Shown piece by piece: positions 33,652 to 42,381 of a stretch of 64,000 nt of DNA. Source of the stretch: Desulfovibrionaceae bacterium UBA3823 (GTDB lineage: Bacteria; Desulfobacterota; Desulfovibrionia; Desulfovibrionales; Desulfovibrionaceae). The position numbers and the translations under genes were made by a program. The stretch lies in contig DFDR01000034.1 of assembly GCA_002369295.1 (NCBI GenBank), positions 9,853 through 73,852 of the forward strand, read 5' to 3'. The notes beneath the pieces are model-generated. The model saw nothing but the letters and a program-made list of their open reading frames with translations, ran no database searches and was not told the origin of the DNA. The first letter of the stretch is position 1, and every line of letters begins with the position of its first letter.

Positions 33652-34605
33652 TCACTTCACTCCAAAAGGCTTGGGCCGAATCATGTCGAAATACGGCGAA
33701 AGTAGACTGGTGACCAGGACGGCGAAGGGAGCGCCGTCGCTGTAGCTTCCAAAATGGCGGATGATGAACATCATCAGCCCGCAGGTCAGGCCGTAGCACA
33801 GCATGCCTGCGGAGACCGCGGGCGCGATGCAGGGTTCGGTGGCCATAAAGAAGGCGCAGAGCAGAATGGAGCCGGAGCACATGTGGAAGACTGCGCTGGC
33901 GTTGGCGGCAGGGTCCGTCATCTGCAGGTAGGCAAAGGGGAAGCCTGCGCCGATGAGCACGCCGATGACGATCTGCCAGCGTATCTGGCCCCTGACGAGC
34001 AGATAGAAGCCGCCGAGCAGTATTGCGCCGGCCTGGCCGGCGCCGAGGGCGTTGATCTGGCGTCCCAGCAGCAGGTCGAGCACGGGGATGGCGTTGGCCT
34101 CGGCCACGCCGAAGTACTTGAGCCTTGCCAGCGGGTCGATGAACGAGGTCGCCGTCTGCACGATGTTGGGATCCATGTGGACCGGGAAGGAGATGAAGAG
34201 CACGGCCCAGCCGATGAGCGGGGTGGAGAGCGGATTGTTGCCGTGGCCGCCGAAGAGCATCTTGCCGAAGAGCATGGCGCTGACGGCGCCGACGACCACG
34301 ATCCACCAGGGAGCGCCGGCAGGCAGCATGAAGGAGTAGAGCAGGCCGGCCACGACGGCGGTGAAGTCGTCGATGGTCGACTTGCGGTCCATGGCCCAGC
34401 AGCAGATGGCCTCCACGGCCACGCAGACGGCCACGGCAAGACTCATGACCCTGAGGGCGGGCAGGCCCCAGTTCACGACGGCCATGGCGGCTGCGGGAAG
34501 CAGGGCGACGAGCTGGTCGATGCTTCTTTTGAGCACGGTGCGTCCGCAGTGCCAGTACGGCGGAGCGCTCATGCTCAGAAGCAGAGTTGGTGTAGCGTCT
34601 TTCAT
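33652..34605 (-). CDS. rnfD: Rnf complex subunit D, membrane flavoprotein
   Basis: A 317-residue membrane subunit (NqrB/RnfD family) with about nine helices. SAPPYWHCGRTV (about residues 13-24) resembles the S-x-P-H-x-h-x-x-x-S start of RnfD. FGGHGNNPLSTPLIGWA (about 117-133) is a signature loop, and QTATSFIDPLARL (about 148-160) lies where the covalent FMN Thr occurs in the family. The terminal MATEPCIAPAV region is the usual TD-P-like loop. Start ATG at 34605 lies 1 base past the rnfC stop. The FMN Thr position is inferred by comparison, since the motif is not the standard SGAT. Confidence 0.93.
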   Translation of the reverse strand: MKDATPTLLLSMSAPPYWHCGRTVLKRSIDQLVALLPAAAMAVVNWGLPALRVMSLAVAVCVAVEAICCWAMDRKSTIDDFTAVVAGLLYSFMLPAGAPWWIVVVGAVSAMLFGKMLFGGHGNNPLSTPLIGWAVLFISFPVHMDPNIVQTATSFIDPLARLKYFGVAEANAIPVLDLLLGRQINALGAGQAGAILLGGFYLLVRGQIRWQIVIGVLIGAGFPFAYLQMTDPAANASAVFHMCSGSILLCAFFMATEPCIAPAVSAGMLCYGLTCGLMMFIIRHFGSYSDGAPFAVLVTSLLSPYFDMIRPKPFGVK

Positions 34606-34606
34606 G

Positions 34607-35848
34607 TTACTCTCCCTGCCTGACGCGTTCGGCGTAGACGCCGGCCGTCTTCAAGAGCTTGAGGCCGAGCTTTTCCTTGGCCAGCCTGATGTACTGGAGC
34701 ACCGGCCTGCGGGCAATGCAGACGTAGCCGCACAGGCCGCACTCGAGGCAGCTCGTGATGTACTCGTCGTAGCAGCGGTCGTGGAGGCCGAACTCGGCGT
34801 AGCGGCTCAGCATGTCGGGACGCAGGCGCGCAGGGCAGATGGCGGAGCAGGAGCCGCAGGCCACGCAGGGGCTGTGGCCTTCCATGGGCGGAATGGTGCC
34901 GCTCTCGACGATGAAGAGGCCCGAGGCGCCCTTGGTGATGCTGCGGTCCAGCTTGTCGAGGCTCTCGCCGCGCAGGGGGCCGCCGCGGACGACGGTGTCG
35001 CCGGGCTGCAGCTCGATGTTGGCGAAGTCGATCAGCTCGCCGATGGTGGAGCCGTCGCGGACGATGTAGTTGCCGTTGTGGATGAGAGAGCCGATGGTAA
35101 TGACCGTCTCCACCAGGGGGTAGCCCGTCAGGGCGACGCGGCCGAGGCTCCAGACGTTGTGGATGCCGACGATGCCCACGCCCTCGGGCTTCTCCTTGCC
35201 GGTGACGCTCTTGATGACCAGGGCGTTGACGCTGGCGGGATAGTGGTAGGGCACGCGGGCGATGTCGACGTCGCGGTGCCTGAACTTCATGTTGCTGGGG
35301 ATGGCCAGGACGATGCGCTTGGCAGGGGAGAGGCGGCGCAGCATCTCCATGCCGAGGGCGAAGGTCTTGGTATGGCTGAGCAGCATGGGCTCGGCCCAGG
35401 TGACGCCGGGGTCGGGGTTGAGGCAGTTGACGATGAGGGTCTCGCACTTCTGCCCCAGCGACTTGGTGTTGACGCCGAGTCCCTTGAGCACGGGCACGAG
35501 TTCCTCGCCGCGCTCCTCGCGGGAAAGCAGGTCGAGCTTCTCGACGGACGCGCCGAGCTTTTTCAGCTCCTCGTCGGGCTCCACGGCGTCCACGAAGACG
35601 CTGCGCTCCGTGATGTCGGTCACCACGCCGTAGATGGGCGAGAAGAGATCGCCCTTGCCCGGCGCCGGATGCGTTGCCAGATGCATGTAGGGATAGACCA
35701 GCGTCTTCTTCTTGATCCCCGCATCCACGGCAAAGCCCTCGCGGTTCAGGCGCACCGTCTTCGGCATGGGCCCCATGCCGAAGCGCTGCGTCACGCCGTT
35801 GGAGAGGCAGAACCGCGGGTCTGTCAGCATTGTAAAGTGTTCTTTCAT
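34607..35848 (-). CDS. rnfC: Rnf complex subunit C, NADH- and FMN-binding, iron-sulfur
   Basis: A 413-residue peripheral subunit that oxidises or reduces NAD(H), with an FMN site and two [4Fe-4S] clusters. The N-terminal half is a Complex I 51-kDa-like domain (LIVNCLNPDPGVTWAEP about 138 is the flavin/NAD region), followed by a SLBB-like domain and cluster motifs CVACGSCSAICPARLRP (about 332) and CLECGLCGYVCIARRP (about 370). It lies 57 bases downstream of the ten-heme cytochrome gene. The N-terminal Gly-rich and Lys-rich stretches of some long RnfC proteins are absent, as in Desulfovibrio. Confidence 0.94.
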   Translation of the reverse strand: MKEHFTMLTDPRFCLSNGVTQRFGMGPMPKTVRLNREGFAVDAGIKKKTLVYPYMHLATHPAPGKGDLFSPIYGVVTDITERSVFVDAVEPDEELKKLGASVEKLDLLSREERGEELVPVLKGLGVNTKSLGQKCETLIVNCLNPDPGVTWAEPMLLSHTKTFALGMEMLRRLSPAKRIVLAIPSNMKFRHRDVDIARVPYHYPASVNALVIKSVTGKEKPEGVGIVGIHNVWSLGRVALTGYPLVETVITIGSLIHNGNYIVRDGSTIGELIDFANIELQPGDTVVRGGPLRGESLDKLDRSITKGASGLFIVESGTIPPMEGHSPCVACGSCSAICPARLRPDMLSRYAEFGLHDRCYDEYITSCLECGLCGYVCIARRPVLQYIRLAKEKLGLKLLKTAGVYAERVRQGE

Positions 35849-35905
35849 GTATTCGTCCCTATGCGGCCCGAAGGAGGGATGCCCTCCCAGAGCCTTCCTG
35901 GTTGG

Positions 35906-36700
35906 CTACTTGAGATGGCACTGCGTGCAGGGGGCCTTCTTGCCGGGGCCCTTCTTCATGCTGTCGTGGCAGTCCATGCACAGCTTGTGGCTTGCTTCCA
36001 TCCTGCCGGGAATGAGCTTGCCGGGCTCCCTGTCGTGGCAGCCGGAGCACTTCATGGTGGCCAGGTTCTTGTGCAGGCGGGGAGCCGGCCCGCCCTCGGG
36101 CGCCTTGACGCTGTGGCACTTGGCGCAGGAGCGCGCCTTGTTCCCGCCGAACCACTCCTTGTGGCAGCCGGCGCACCTGGCATGCACGGCATCGGCGAGG
36201 CTTGGCGGCATGCCGGCCTCGGGCTTCTCCCTGGACGGCGCCTTGCCCTCCTCGTGACAGGAGCTGCAGTTCTGGGGCTTGTCCTCTATGGAGGTGTCCC
36301 TGTGGTGGCAGGAAGTGCACTCCAGCCCCATGTCGTCCTTGTGGGCCTTGTGTCCCCAGTCGTGCTGGCCAGGCTCGTAGTGGTGGCAGGACGCGCAGAA
36401 TTCCTTGGCATAGCGCTGGGCGTGATCCTTGACGAAAGCCTCGTCGAACTTCTTCCCGTGGCAGTCGTCGCAGGCAATGGCCTGCTTTGCCGCGTCCACA
36501 TGGACATGATGGCACTGGGCGCACTTCAGCCCCAGCTTCTCGTGCTTCGCGTGCTCGAAGACAACGGCACCGCCGCTGTTCGGCAGAGCCGCTCTCTGCG
36601 GGGTGCTCGCGACATCGTCCGGCACAAGGTAGCCCACGATGCCGACGGCGCCCAGCAGGCAGGCTGCGATGGTCGCTGGCAAAAACCGTTTGTTCAACAC
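35906..36700 (-). CDS. Ten-heme cytochrome c of the Rnf operon
   Basis: A 264-residue exported or membrane-anchored protein with ten CXXCH motifs (CAQCH, CDDCH, CASCH, CTSCH, CSSCH, CAGCH, CAKCH, CSGCH, CMDCH, CTQCH), each to bind one heme c, plus extra His residues for bis-His ligation. The first 25 residues are a signal or anchor. Start: GTG at 36700 is preferred because AGGAGGG sits about 6 bases upstream; an ATG at 36724 in frame has no ribosome site. In Desulfovibrio this cytochrome precedes rnfC and is thought to couple the periplasmic cytochrome c3 pool to Rnf. The ccm genes that mature such cytochromes lie divergently next door. Confidence 0.93.
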   Translation of the reverse strand: MLNKRFLPATIAACLLGAVGIVGYLVPDDVASTPQRAALPNSGGAVVFEHAKHEKLGLKCAQCHHVHVDAAKQAIACDDCHGKKFDEAFVKDHAQRYAKEFCASCHHYEPGQHDWGHKAHKDDMGLECTSCHHRDTSIEDKPQNCSSCHEEGKAPSREKPEAGMPPSLADAVHARCAGCHKEWFGGNKARSCAKCHSVKAPEGGPAPRLHKNLATMKCSGCHDREPGKLIPGRMEASHKLCMDCHDSMKKGPGKKAPCTQCHLK

Positions 36701-36837
36701 GAAATCCCTCCTCAATGGCGCCATGCCGCCGTTTTTGGCGCAGTGGCGCCTCCTTTATTCTCCGCATAGCACAAACTCGGGGCCTATAGGAAGAAAAATT
36801 TGCCTCAGCCACTTTGCATTTTTACGCCCCAGACAAC

Positions 36838-36926
36838 TTTTCACTTTGTGAAATATGTCACATTAAGCTTGTGAAAAAAAGAGTAAAGTCGAATTAGCAA
36901 AGCTGTGAAGAAAAATACAATTCACA
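36838..36926. promoter_or_regulatory. Palindrome-rich operator region between rnf and ccm
   Basis: Three overlapping or adjacent inverted repeats on an AT-rich background: TTTCAC-N3-GTGAAA (36839-36853), TTGTGA-N6-TCACAT (36846-36863), and TGTGAA-N11-TTCACA (36904-36926). The second resembles the Rex operator TTGTGAA-N4-TTCACAA and equally a CRP/FNR/HcpR site. It lies about 150 bases upstream of the cytochrome start and about 270 upstream of ccmE. The regulator cannot be decided from sequence. Confidence 0.5.
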
Positions 36927-37052
36927 TGCTTTGTTTATCATCATTTTTTCAATTTTTCTTTCGATAATGCGCAAAGATGCATTCTGCATTTCCCAGTCTT
37001 CCCGGAGGCTGGACAAAACCGGGCGTCTGACTTATCAATAATCATTCCTATC

Positions 37053-37081
37053 TTGTCATGCGCATGCAAGGCGCGTACTAT
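37053..37081 (+). promoter_or_regulatory. Putative promoter of the ccm operon
   Basis: TTGTCA (37053-37058), 17-base spacer, TACTAT (37076-37081), about 50 bases upstream of the ccmE ATG. The spacer contains a GCGCATGC palindrome. Confidence 0.6.
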
Positions 37082-37131
37082 CCATAAGCTTAGGCCTGCG
37101 CGCCTCCCCTCCAAACCAAGCGAGTCTCCCC

Positions 37132-37548
37132 ATGGCGCAGAAAAAGAACACCTTCATCTATCTCGCTGCAGCCCTCCTCTTTGCCGGAGGTCTCGGCTGG
37201 CTCGTCTTTTCGGGCCTTTCCGAAAACAGCGTCTACTTCCTCAACGTGGCCGAGGCCAAGGCCCAAGACCCCGCCAAGCTGGCCAGCGCCCGGCTCTTCG
37301 GCACTGTTGCGCCCCAGGGGCTCGCCCGTCCCGACGGTGCAGGAGACCTGCGCTTCCTGCTCGAGGACAAGGACGACAAGGCCGTCACCCTCGCCGTGAC
37401 CTACCGCGGCACGGTGCCCGACACCTTCAAGGAAGGCGCCGAAGTCATCGTCGAGGGCGGCATGCAGAAGGACGGCTCCTTCAGCGCCAAGACGCTGATG
37501 ACGAAGTGCCCCTCCAAGTACCAGAAGCAGAACCGCCAGAAGCTCTAG
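37132..37548 (+). CDS. ccmE: Cytochrome c maturation protein CcmE, CXXXY type
   Basis: A 138-residue heme chaperone with one N-terminal membrane helix (about residues 9-27) and a periplasmic OB-fold domain. It holds heme covalently and hands it to the cytochrome. The heme-binding residue is Cys126 in a CPSKY motif (C126, Y130), i.e. CXXXY in place of the usual HXXXY. This variant is established for some Desulfovibrio and archaeal CcmE proteins. The rest of the family's LFGTVA and VTYRGTVPDTF segments (about 55-100) are clear. It begins the operon ccmE-F-A-B-C-D and has the promoter at 37053. Confidence 0.94.
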   Translation: MAQKKNTFIYLAAALLFAGGLGWLVFSGLSENSVYFLNVAEAKAQDPAKLASARLFGTVAPQGLARPDGAGDLRFLLEDKDDKAVTLAVTYRGTVPDTFKEGAEVIVEGGMQKDGSFSAKTLMTKCPSKYQKQNRQKL

Positions 37549-37600
37549 TTCCACAGGCCTCTTCCACAGGCTTCTCTCAAGGCATTTCCAAGGACGCGCC

Positions 37601-39499
37601 ATGTACTTCTTCGCCTACGCCCTGCTTCTTGCCGCGCAGTTCTGCTCTCTTGCCTGCGCGGGCCTGGCTCTCATCCAGATCCGGCAGCGCCAGATCCAGG
37701 ATGCTTCCCTTGCCGAAAAGGGACACTGGGCCGTCACCGCCTGCCTGCTTCTGGCCTCGGCCCTCCTGCTGCACGCCCTCTACTGGAAGGACTACCGGCT
37801 CGACTACGTGGCGAGCTACACGGACAACATTCTGGATCTCTTCTACCGGCTGACGGCCTTCTGGGCGGGACAGCCCGGCTCCATGCTCTTCTGGGCCCTC
37901 GCCGTGTCTGCCATGGGCACCGTCTTTGCCTGCACGCGGAGCTGCAGGAGCCTGCAGCCCGAGACCAGGCTCTGGTTCTGGGCCTTCTTCCACGTTGTCA
38001 TGGCCTTCTTCGCCCTCATCCTCACGGTGTGGAGCAATCCCTTCGCCATGACCCTGCCGGCGCCTGCCGACGGCAGGGGGCTCAATCCCCTCCTGCAGAA
38101 CCCTGGCATGATCATCCATCCGCCCCTGCTCTTCCTCGGCTACGGCGGCTTCACCGTTCCCTCCTGCCTGGCGCTGGCCATAGCCTGCTCGTCGCAGGGC
38201 GCCCTCGAAAAGCCCTGGCACCGCAGCTCCCGGGCCTTCTGCATCGCTGCCTGGAGCTTCCTCACGGCCGGCATCCTGCTCGGCTGCTGGTGGGCCTACA
38301 TGGAACTCGGCTGGGGCGGCTACTGGGGCTGGGATCCCGTCGAAAACGCCTCCCTCATCCCCTGGCTCGTCGCCACGGCCACCTTCCACACGCTGGCCAT
38401 GGAGCGCCGCGGAGGGCTGCTGGCCCGCACCAACGTCTTTCTCATCAGCCTGACGACCATCGCCGGCTTCTTCGCCACCTATCTGGTGCGCAGCGGCGTC
38501 ATCGACTCCGTCCACGCCTTTGGGCAGAGCCCCGTGGGCACGCCCCTGCTCGTCTTCATCTGCGCCATGCTCCTGCTCTCCGCAGGGATTGCCTTCCAGT
38601 CGCCCCGCAGGGGAAGGGGACTCGCCAGTCCGGCAAGCCGGGAAGGCCTGCTCCTGCTCACCGTCTGCACCCTGCTGGCGCTGGCTTTCGTCATCCTGCT
38701 CGCCACCATGTGGCCCGTTGTCAGCAGGCTCTGGACCGACGCTCCGCAGGGGCTGGACGCCAAGTTCTACAACAAGGTCTGCCTGCCTTTGGGAACGCTC
38801 ATCGCCCTGGCGCTGGCCCTATGCCCCCTTCTGTCCTGGAAGGGGACCTTCGACGCCAGAAGGGGCCTTCCCGTCCTCGTCCTGGCGGCAACGGCAGCCG
38901 GCTTCTGCGCTTTCCTCGGCTACGCCCAGCCCCATCCCCTGACGGCGGCCTTCGCTGCCCTGGCGTCCATTGCCGGCCTTGGACTCTTCCTGATCCTCAG
39001 GCTGCTCGGCAAGCCTGCCTCCGACTTCAGCCTCGGCGCGCTTGGCTGCCATCTGGGCCTTGCCCTCTTCGTCCTCGGCGTCGCCTTCTCAGGCCCCTAC
39101 AAGAACGAGGCAGACATCGCCTTCGCCCAGAACGAGCCCCAGACGCTCGGCTCCTACGAGCTGGTCCTGAAGGGCCTCCAGCAGGGCAGGCAGCCCGGCT
39201 ACGAATTCCTGCTGGCCGAAATCGAAGTGAGGAAGAACGGCCGCGCCGTTGGCGTTCTCAGACCGGAAAAGCGCGCCTACGACAAGTTCGGCGGCATGTT
39301 CTTCACCGAAGTCGACGTCATTCCCAGCCTCGGCGAGGAGCTCTACGCCTCCCTCTCCGGCCTGGACGGCCAGGGAAGGGCCATAGCCAAGGTCAGCATC
39401 GAGCCGCTGGTCAACTGGCTGTGGATAGGCGGCGCCCTCCTCTCCCTCATGCCTCTGCTGGTCCTTCGCCGGCGCAGGTCCAAGGCGGAAGCGCAATGA
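37601..39499 (+). CDS. ccmF: Heme lyase subunit CcmF
   Basis: A 632-residue polytopic protein that ligates heme to apocytochromes, with about fourteen helices. The tryptophan-rich heme motif WGGYWGWDPVENAS is at about residues 238-251. NPGMIIHPPLLFLGYGG (about 168-184) and the preceding TVWSNPF are other CcmF signatures, and His residues flank the WWD domain. The C-terminal part is soluble and shorter than in E. coli. It follows ccmE by about 50 bases and overlaps ccmA by ATGA. No ccmG or ccmH gene is seen in the window; thioredoxin and CXXC partners would have to be elsewhere. Confidence 0.96.
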   Translation: MYFFAYALLLAAQFCSLACAGLALIQIRQRQIQDASLAEKGHWAVTACLLLASALLLHALYWKDYRLDYVASYTDNILDLFYRLTAFWAGQPGSMLFWALAVSAMGTVFACTRSCRSLQPETRLWFWAFFHVVMAFFALILTVWSNPFAMTLPAPADGRGLNPLLQNPGMIIHPPLLFLGYGGFTVPSCLALAIACSSQGALEKPWHRSSRAFCIAAWSFLTAGILLGCWWAYMELGWGGYWGWDPVENASLIPWLVATATFHTLAMERRGGLLARTNVFLISLTTIAGFFATYLVRSGVIDSVHAFGQSPVGTPLLVFICAMLLLSAGIAFQSPRRGRGLASPASREGLLLLTVCTLLALAFVILLATMWPVVSRLWTDAPQGLDAKFYNKVCLPLGTLIALALALCPLLSWKGTFDARRGLPVLVLAATAAGFCAFLGYAQPHPLTAAFAALASIAGLGLFLILRLLGKPASDFSLGALGCHLGLALFVLGVAFSGPYKNEADIAFAQNEPQTLGSYELVLKGLQQGRQPGYEFLLAEIEVRKNGRAVGVLRPEKRAYDKFGGMFFTEVDVIPSLGEELYASLSGLDGQGRAIAKVSIEPLVNWLWIGGALLSLMPLLVLRRRRSKAEAQ

Positions 39500-40131
39500 T
39501 TGCGCTCAGGCATGTTGCCAAGACCTTCGGCGCGCGCCTGATCCTGCGCGACTGCACGGCCGAGTTCAGGGAGGGCTCCGTCTCGCTCGTCACGGGCGAA
39601 AACGGCGCCGGCAAGTCCACGCTCCTGCGCATCATTGCCGGCCTCTCCCAGCCGAGCTCCGGCAAGGTTTCCTTTGCGCCTGCAGAGCCCTCCATAGGCT
39701 TCCTCGGCCACCAGACCTTTCTCTATCCGGCCCTGACGGCCCTCGAGAACCTTGCCTTCTGGCAGAAGGCCCACGGCCTTCCCGCCGGCGAGGCCGCCCT
39801 GCTCGCCATGCTGGAGCACGTCAACCTCGCCCGGCACGCCCACGAGCGGGCCGGCGTCTTCTCCCGCGGCATGGCCCAGCGCCTGAGCCTCGCCCGCATC
39901 CTGCTCCAGCGTCCCGACGTCCTCCTGCTGGACGAGCCCGGCACGGGCCTCGACCAGGCCTCGCAGACCATGCTCGAGGAAGAGATTCTGGAGGCCAGGA
40001 AGCGCGGCGCGACAGTCGTCTGCGTGAGCCACAACCTGGCGCGCGCCCGCGCCCTTGCCGACTGCGTCTGGCGCATCCGGGAACGGCGCCTTGAACTGGA
40101 GGACGCCCAGCCGGGGGAGGCGCGGCCATGA
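39496..40131 (+). CDS. ccmA: Heme exporter ATPase CcmA
   Basis: A 211-residue ABC ATPase that works with CcmB to drive heme release from CcmE-CcmC. Walker A is GENGAGKS (about residues 34-41), the signature FSRGMAQRLSLARIL is about 121-135, Walker B DVLLLDEPGTGLD about 140-152 and the switch His in VSHN about 179. The start at 39496 (ATGA overlap with the ccmF stop) is chosen over the long open frame reaching upstream inside ccmF, since that part has no ABC homology. Length matches the family, and the C-terminus overlaps ccmB by 4 bases. Confidence 0.95.
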   Translation: MIALRHVAKTFGARLILRDCTAEFREGSVSLVTGENGAGKSTLLRIIAGLSQPSSGKVSFAPAEPSIGFLGHQTFLYPALTALENLAFWQKAHGLPAGEAALLAMLEHVNLARHAHERAGVFSRGMAQRLSLARILLQRPDVLLLDEPGTGLDQASQTMLEEEILEARKRGATVVCVSHNLARARALADCVWRIRERRLELEDAQPGEARP

Positions 40132-40805
40132 CGCGCCTTGCGCTTGCCATGGCGCTGAAGGACGTGCGCCTCACGCTCTTCCGCAGCGCCGGCCTCGTCC
40201 AGGCCCTGCTGCTGGGGCTGCTGCTCGTCTTCATGTTCTCCCTCTCGCAGAAGGCGGGCGAGCGCGTCTCCGCGCAGACGGCGGCCACTATCTTCTGGCT
40301 GGCCTCCGCCTTCTGCCAGGTGCTCGTCTTCAACGCCGTCTACGCCTACGAGGAGACGGCAGGGCAGCGCCTGGGCCTCCTGCTTGCGCCGGCTCCCCCG
40401 GCCGCCGTCTGGCTCGGCAAGGCCTTGGCCGGCTTTGTCCTCATTTTCCTCAGCCAGCTTGTCTTTCTGCCGGCAGCAGCCGTCTTTCTCGCCCAGGAGC
40501 CCAGCGGCCTTCTTGCCGAAGGCCTCGCCATGCTTGTCCTGGCAGACGCCGGCCTGGCCGCGCTGGGATCCCTGCTCGGCGCGCTGGCCCAGGGGCAGGC
40601 TGCCAGAGAGTCGCTCTTAAGCCTTCTCGTCTTTCCCCTGCTGGTGCCGCTCCTGCTTTCCGCCATCTCCGTCTTTGCGGCCGTCTTCGGCGACGTCCCG
40701 CCCGGCGGCGTCGGCTCCTGGCTCGGCTTTGCCGGCGCCTTCGACGCCATCTTCCTCGGAGCAGGCCTCCTGCTTTTCCGCTTCATCTACACTGGAGAAG
40801 AGTAA
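40128..40805 (+). CDS. ccmB: Heme exporter permease CcmB
   Basis: A 225-residue membrane permease of the CcmB family with six helices. It pairs with CcmA. Family features visible are the MALKDVRLTLR-like start, FWLASAFCQVLVFNAVYAYE (about residues 55-74), and the last helices around FPLLVPLLLSAISVF and LLLFRFIYTGEE. It begins inside the last codons of ccmA and its stop overlaps the ccmC ATG by one base, so the whole segment is translationally coupled. Confidence 0.94.
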   Translation: MTRLALAMALKDVRLTLFRSAGLVQALLLGLLLVFMFSLSQKAGERVSAQTAATIFWLASAFCQVLVFNAVYAYEETAGQRLGLLLAPAPPAAVWLGKALAGFVLIFLSQLVFLPAAAVFLAQEPSGLLAEGLAMLVLADAGLAALGSLLGALAQGQAARESLLSLLVFPLLVPLLLSAISVFAAVFGDVPPGGVGSWLGFAGAFDAIFLGAGLLLFRFIYTGEE

Positions 40806-41503
40806 TGCGCGTCTCCCGCTTCCCCTGGACGCCTGCGCTCCTGGCCGCCGGCGCAGGCCTCCTGGCTGCCTCGCAGTGGCTCGTCTTCGCCTACGCGCCT
40901 ATCGAAGAGGTCATGGGGCCCATACAGAAGATCTTCTACATCCACCTCCCGCTGGCCTGGTGGGGACTTGTCAGCTTCTTCGTGGTCTTTGTCTGCTCCA
41001 TAGCCTGCCTGGCGAAGAAGGATCCGGCCTACGACAGGACGGCGCGGGCTGCCGCCGAGATAGGCGTCCTCTTCACGACGCTCTGCCTCGCCACGGGCAT
41101 GATCTGGGGCAGACGGGCCTGGGGCGTGTGGTGGACCTGGGATCCCAGACTCTCCACGGCGCTCGTCATGTGGTTTGTCTACCTTGCCTACCTCATTCTG
41201 GAGTCCCTCGGCGCCTCGCCCGAGCGCAGGCGCCTCGTTCGCTCCGCCGTCGGCATCGTCGCCTTTCTGGACGTGCCGCTGGTCTTCCTTTCGGCGCGCA
41301 TGTGGCGCTCCATCCATCCGGCGGTCTTTGCCAGCGAGTCCGGCGGGCTCGAGCCCGAGATGAAGCTGGCAGCCGTCTTCTGCACTCTGGCCATGGGCGT
41401 GTTCTGGCTCGGCCTCCTGCTCTTCAGGAAAACCCAGCTCGACCAGGCCTTCCGCATCGACAGGCTGCTCTTCCGGCTGGAAGAGCACGGAGAACAGCAA
41501 TGA
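40805..41503 (+). CDS. ccmC: Heme handling protein CcmC
   Basis: A 232-residue membrane protein with six helices that presents heme to CcmE. The WWD motif WGVWWTWDPRLST is at about residues 106-118, with His residues in KIFYIHLPLAWWG (about 40-52) and SIHPAVF (about 170). ATG 40805 overlaps the ccmB stop (TAATG); the frame is open upstream, but only from here does it match the family. The stop overlaps ccmD by ATGA. Confidence 0.95.
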   Translation: MRVSRFPWTPALLAAGAGLLAASQWLVFAYAPIEEVMGPIQKIFYIHLPLAWWGLVSFFVVFVCSIACLAKKDPAYDRTARAAAEIGVLFTTLCLATGMIWGRRAWGVWWTWDPRLSTALVMWFVYLAYLILESLGASPERRRLVRSAVGIVAFLDVPLVFLSARMWRSIHPAVFASESGGLEPEMKLAAVFCTLAMGVFWLGLLLFRKTQLDQAFRIDRLLFRLEEHGEQQ

Positions 41504-41643
41504 CAGAATCCTGGATCATGTACGCCGGCATGGCCGTCTGGGCCGGCATCGGCCTCTACGCCGCCTTCCTCGCAGCGCGCCAGCGCGCCCTGTCCAAGAA
41601 GATCTCCCTTCTGGAGGAGCTTGGCAATGACAAGACGATGTGA
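41500..41643 (+). CDS. ccmD: Heme exporter protein CcmD
   Basis: A 47-residue single-pass membrane protein. CcmD forms a complex with CcmA, CcmB and CcmC and is needed for release of holo-CcmE. The helix is at about residues 9-26 (MAVWAGIGLYAAFLA) with basic residues following, as in the family. It begins at ATG 41500 overlapping the ccmC stop and ends overlapping the start of the TPR gene. The small size and position, rather than sequence motif, make the call. Confidence 0.88.
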   Translation: MTESWIMYAGMAVWAGIGLYAAFLAARQRALSKKISLLEELGNDKTM

Positions 41644-42208
41644 GCGGGCGACGATCGCCTTCCTCCTTGCCGGCGTGCTCGCCATGCTGGCCTGCGCCCT
41701 CTACGCCCGCTTCACCCAGCCCTCCATCGCCAAGCGCGTGCCGGCCCAGATCCAGCAGGCGCAGGCTGGAAGCTCTCCTGAAAAAGAGCGCATTGCCGCT
41801 CTCATGGCGCAAGCTGCGCAGAATCCGGGCAATGCCGACACCCTGCTCGAGCTGGCCCAGGAGTTCATGTCCCAGGGCCAGCCAGACGCAGCGGCCGGCT
41901 TCCTCGACAGGGCCATGCTCGCCGACGTCGCCAACCCCATGCCCTCCTATCTGCTTGGCTACCTGCGGCACCAGCAGGGCAGGGAGCAGGAGGCCTGCGA
42001 ACTCATGGAGCGCTCGCTTGCCATCAAGGACCAGGCCGCCGTGCGCGCCAGCCTTGGCATGCTCTACCGCTACTACGCCAAGGACAATGCCAAGGCCGAA
42101 GCCCACTGGAAGCGTGCGCTCGAGATGCCCGACCTCGAGGCGGAGCAGAAGAGAACCGTCGAGGCTGAGCTTGCCAAGCTCGCGCAGGAGCAGGGCGCCA
42201 GGCCGTAG
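41627..42208 (+). CDS. CcmI/NrfG-like TPR protein of the ccm operon
   Basis: A 193-residue protein with a membrane anchor (about residues 9-27) and two or three TPR units after about residue 55 (NPGNADTLLELAQEFMSQGQ, PMPSYLLGYLRHQQGREQEA, VRASLGMLYRYY). In cytochrome c maturation, TPR proteins such as CcmI and NrfG present the apocytochrome C-terminus to the lyase. The ATG at 41627 has GGAGGAG 9 bases before it and lies inside the ccmD end, so the two are coupled. Function by position is likely; exact role is inference. Confidence 0.8.
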   Translation: MTRRCERATIAFLLAGVLAMLACALYARFTQPSIAKRVPAQIQQAQAGSSPEKERIAALMAQAAQNPGNADTLLELAQEFMSQGQPDAAAGFLDRAMLADVANPMPSYLLGYLRHQQGREQEACELMERSLAIKDQAAVRASLGMLYRYYAKDNAKAEAHWKRALEMPDLEAEQKRTVEAELAKLAQEQGARP

Positions 42209-42381
42209 GATCCCCGTCGCCCCGCCCTTTTCTCCCGGTCCCGGCAGGTTTCGGGCCCTGCCCGGGATCGTCCGCTCCGGAATCGCGACCTGCGCGCGGC
42301 TCTTGATCCTTTGCAGAGCGGGTTGTAGAAAAAAACTTCAACAAACGCTTCAACTCGACGGCCTGCCGTTCCGGAGTCTCC

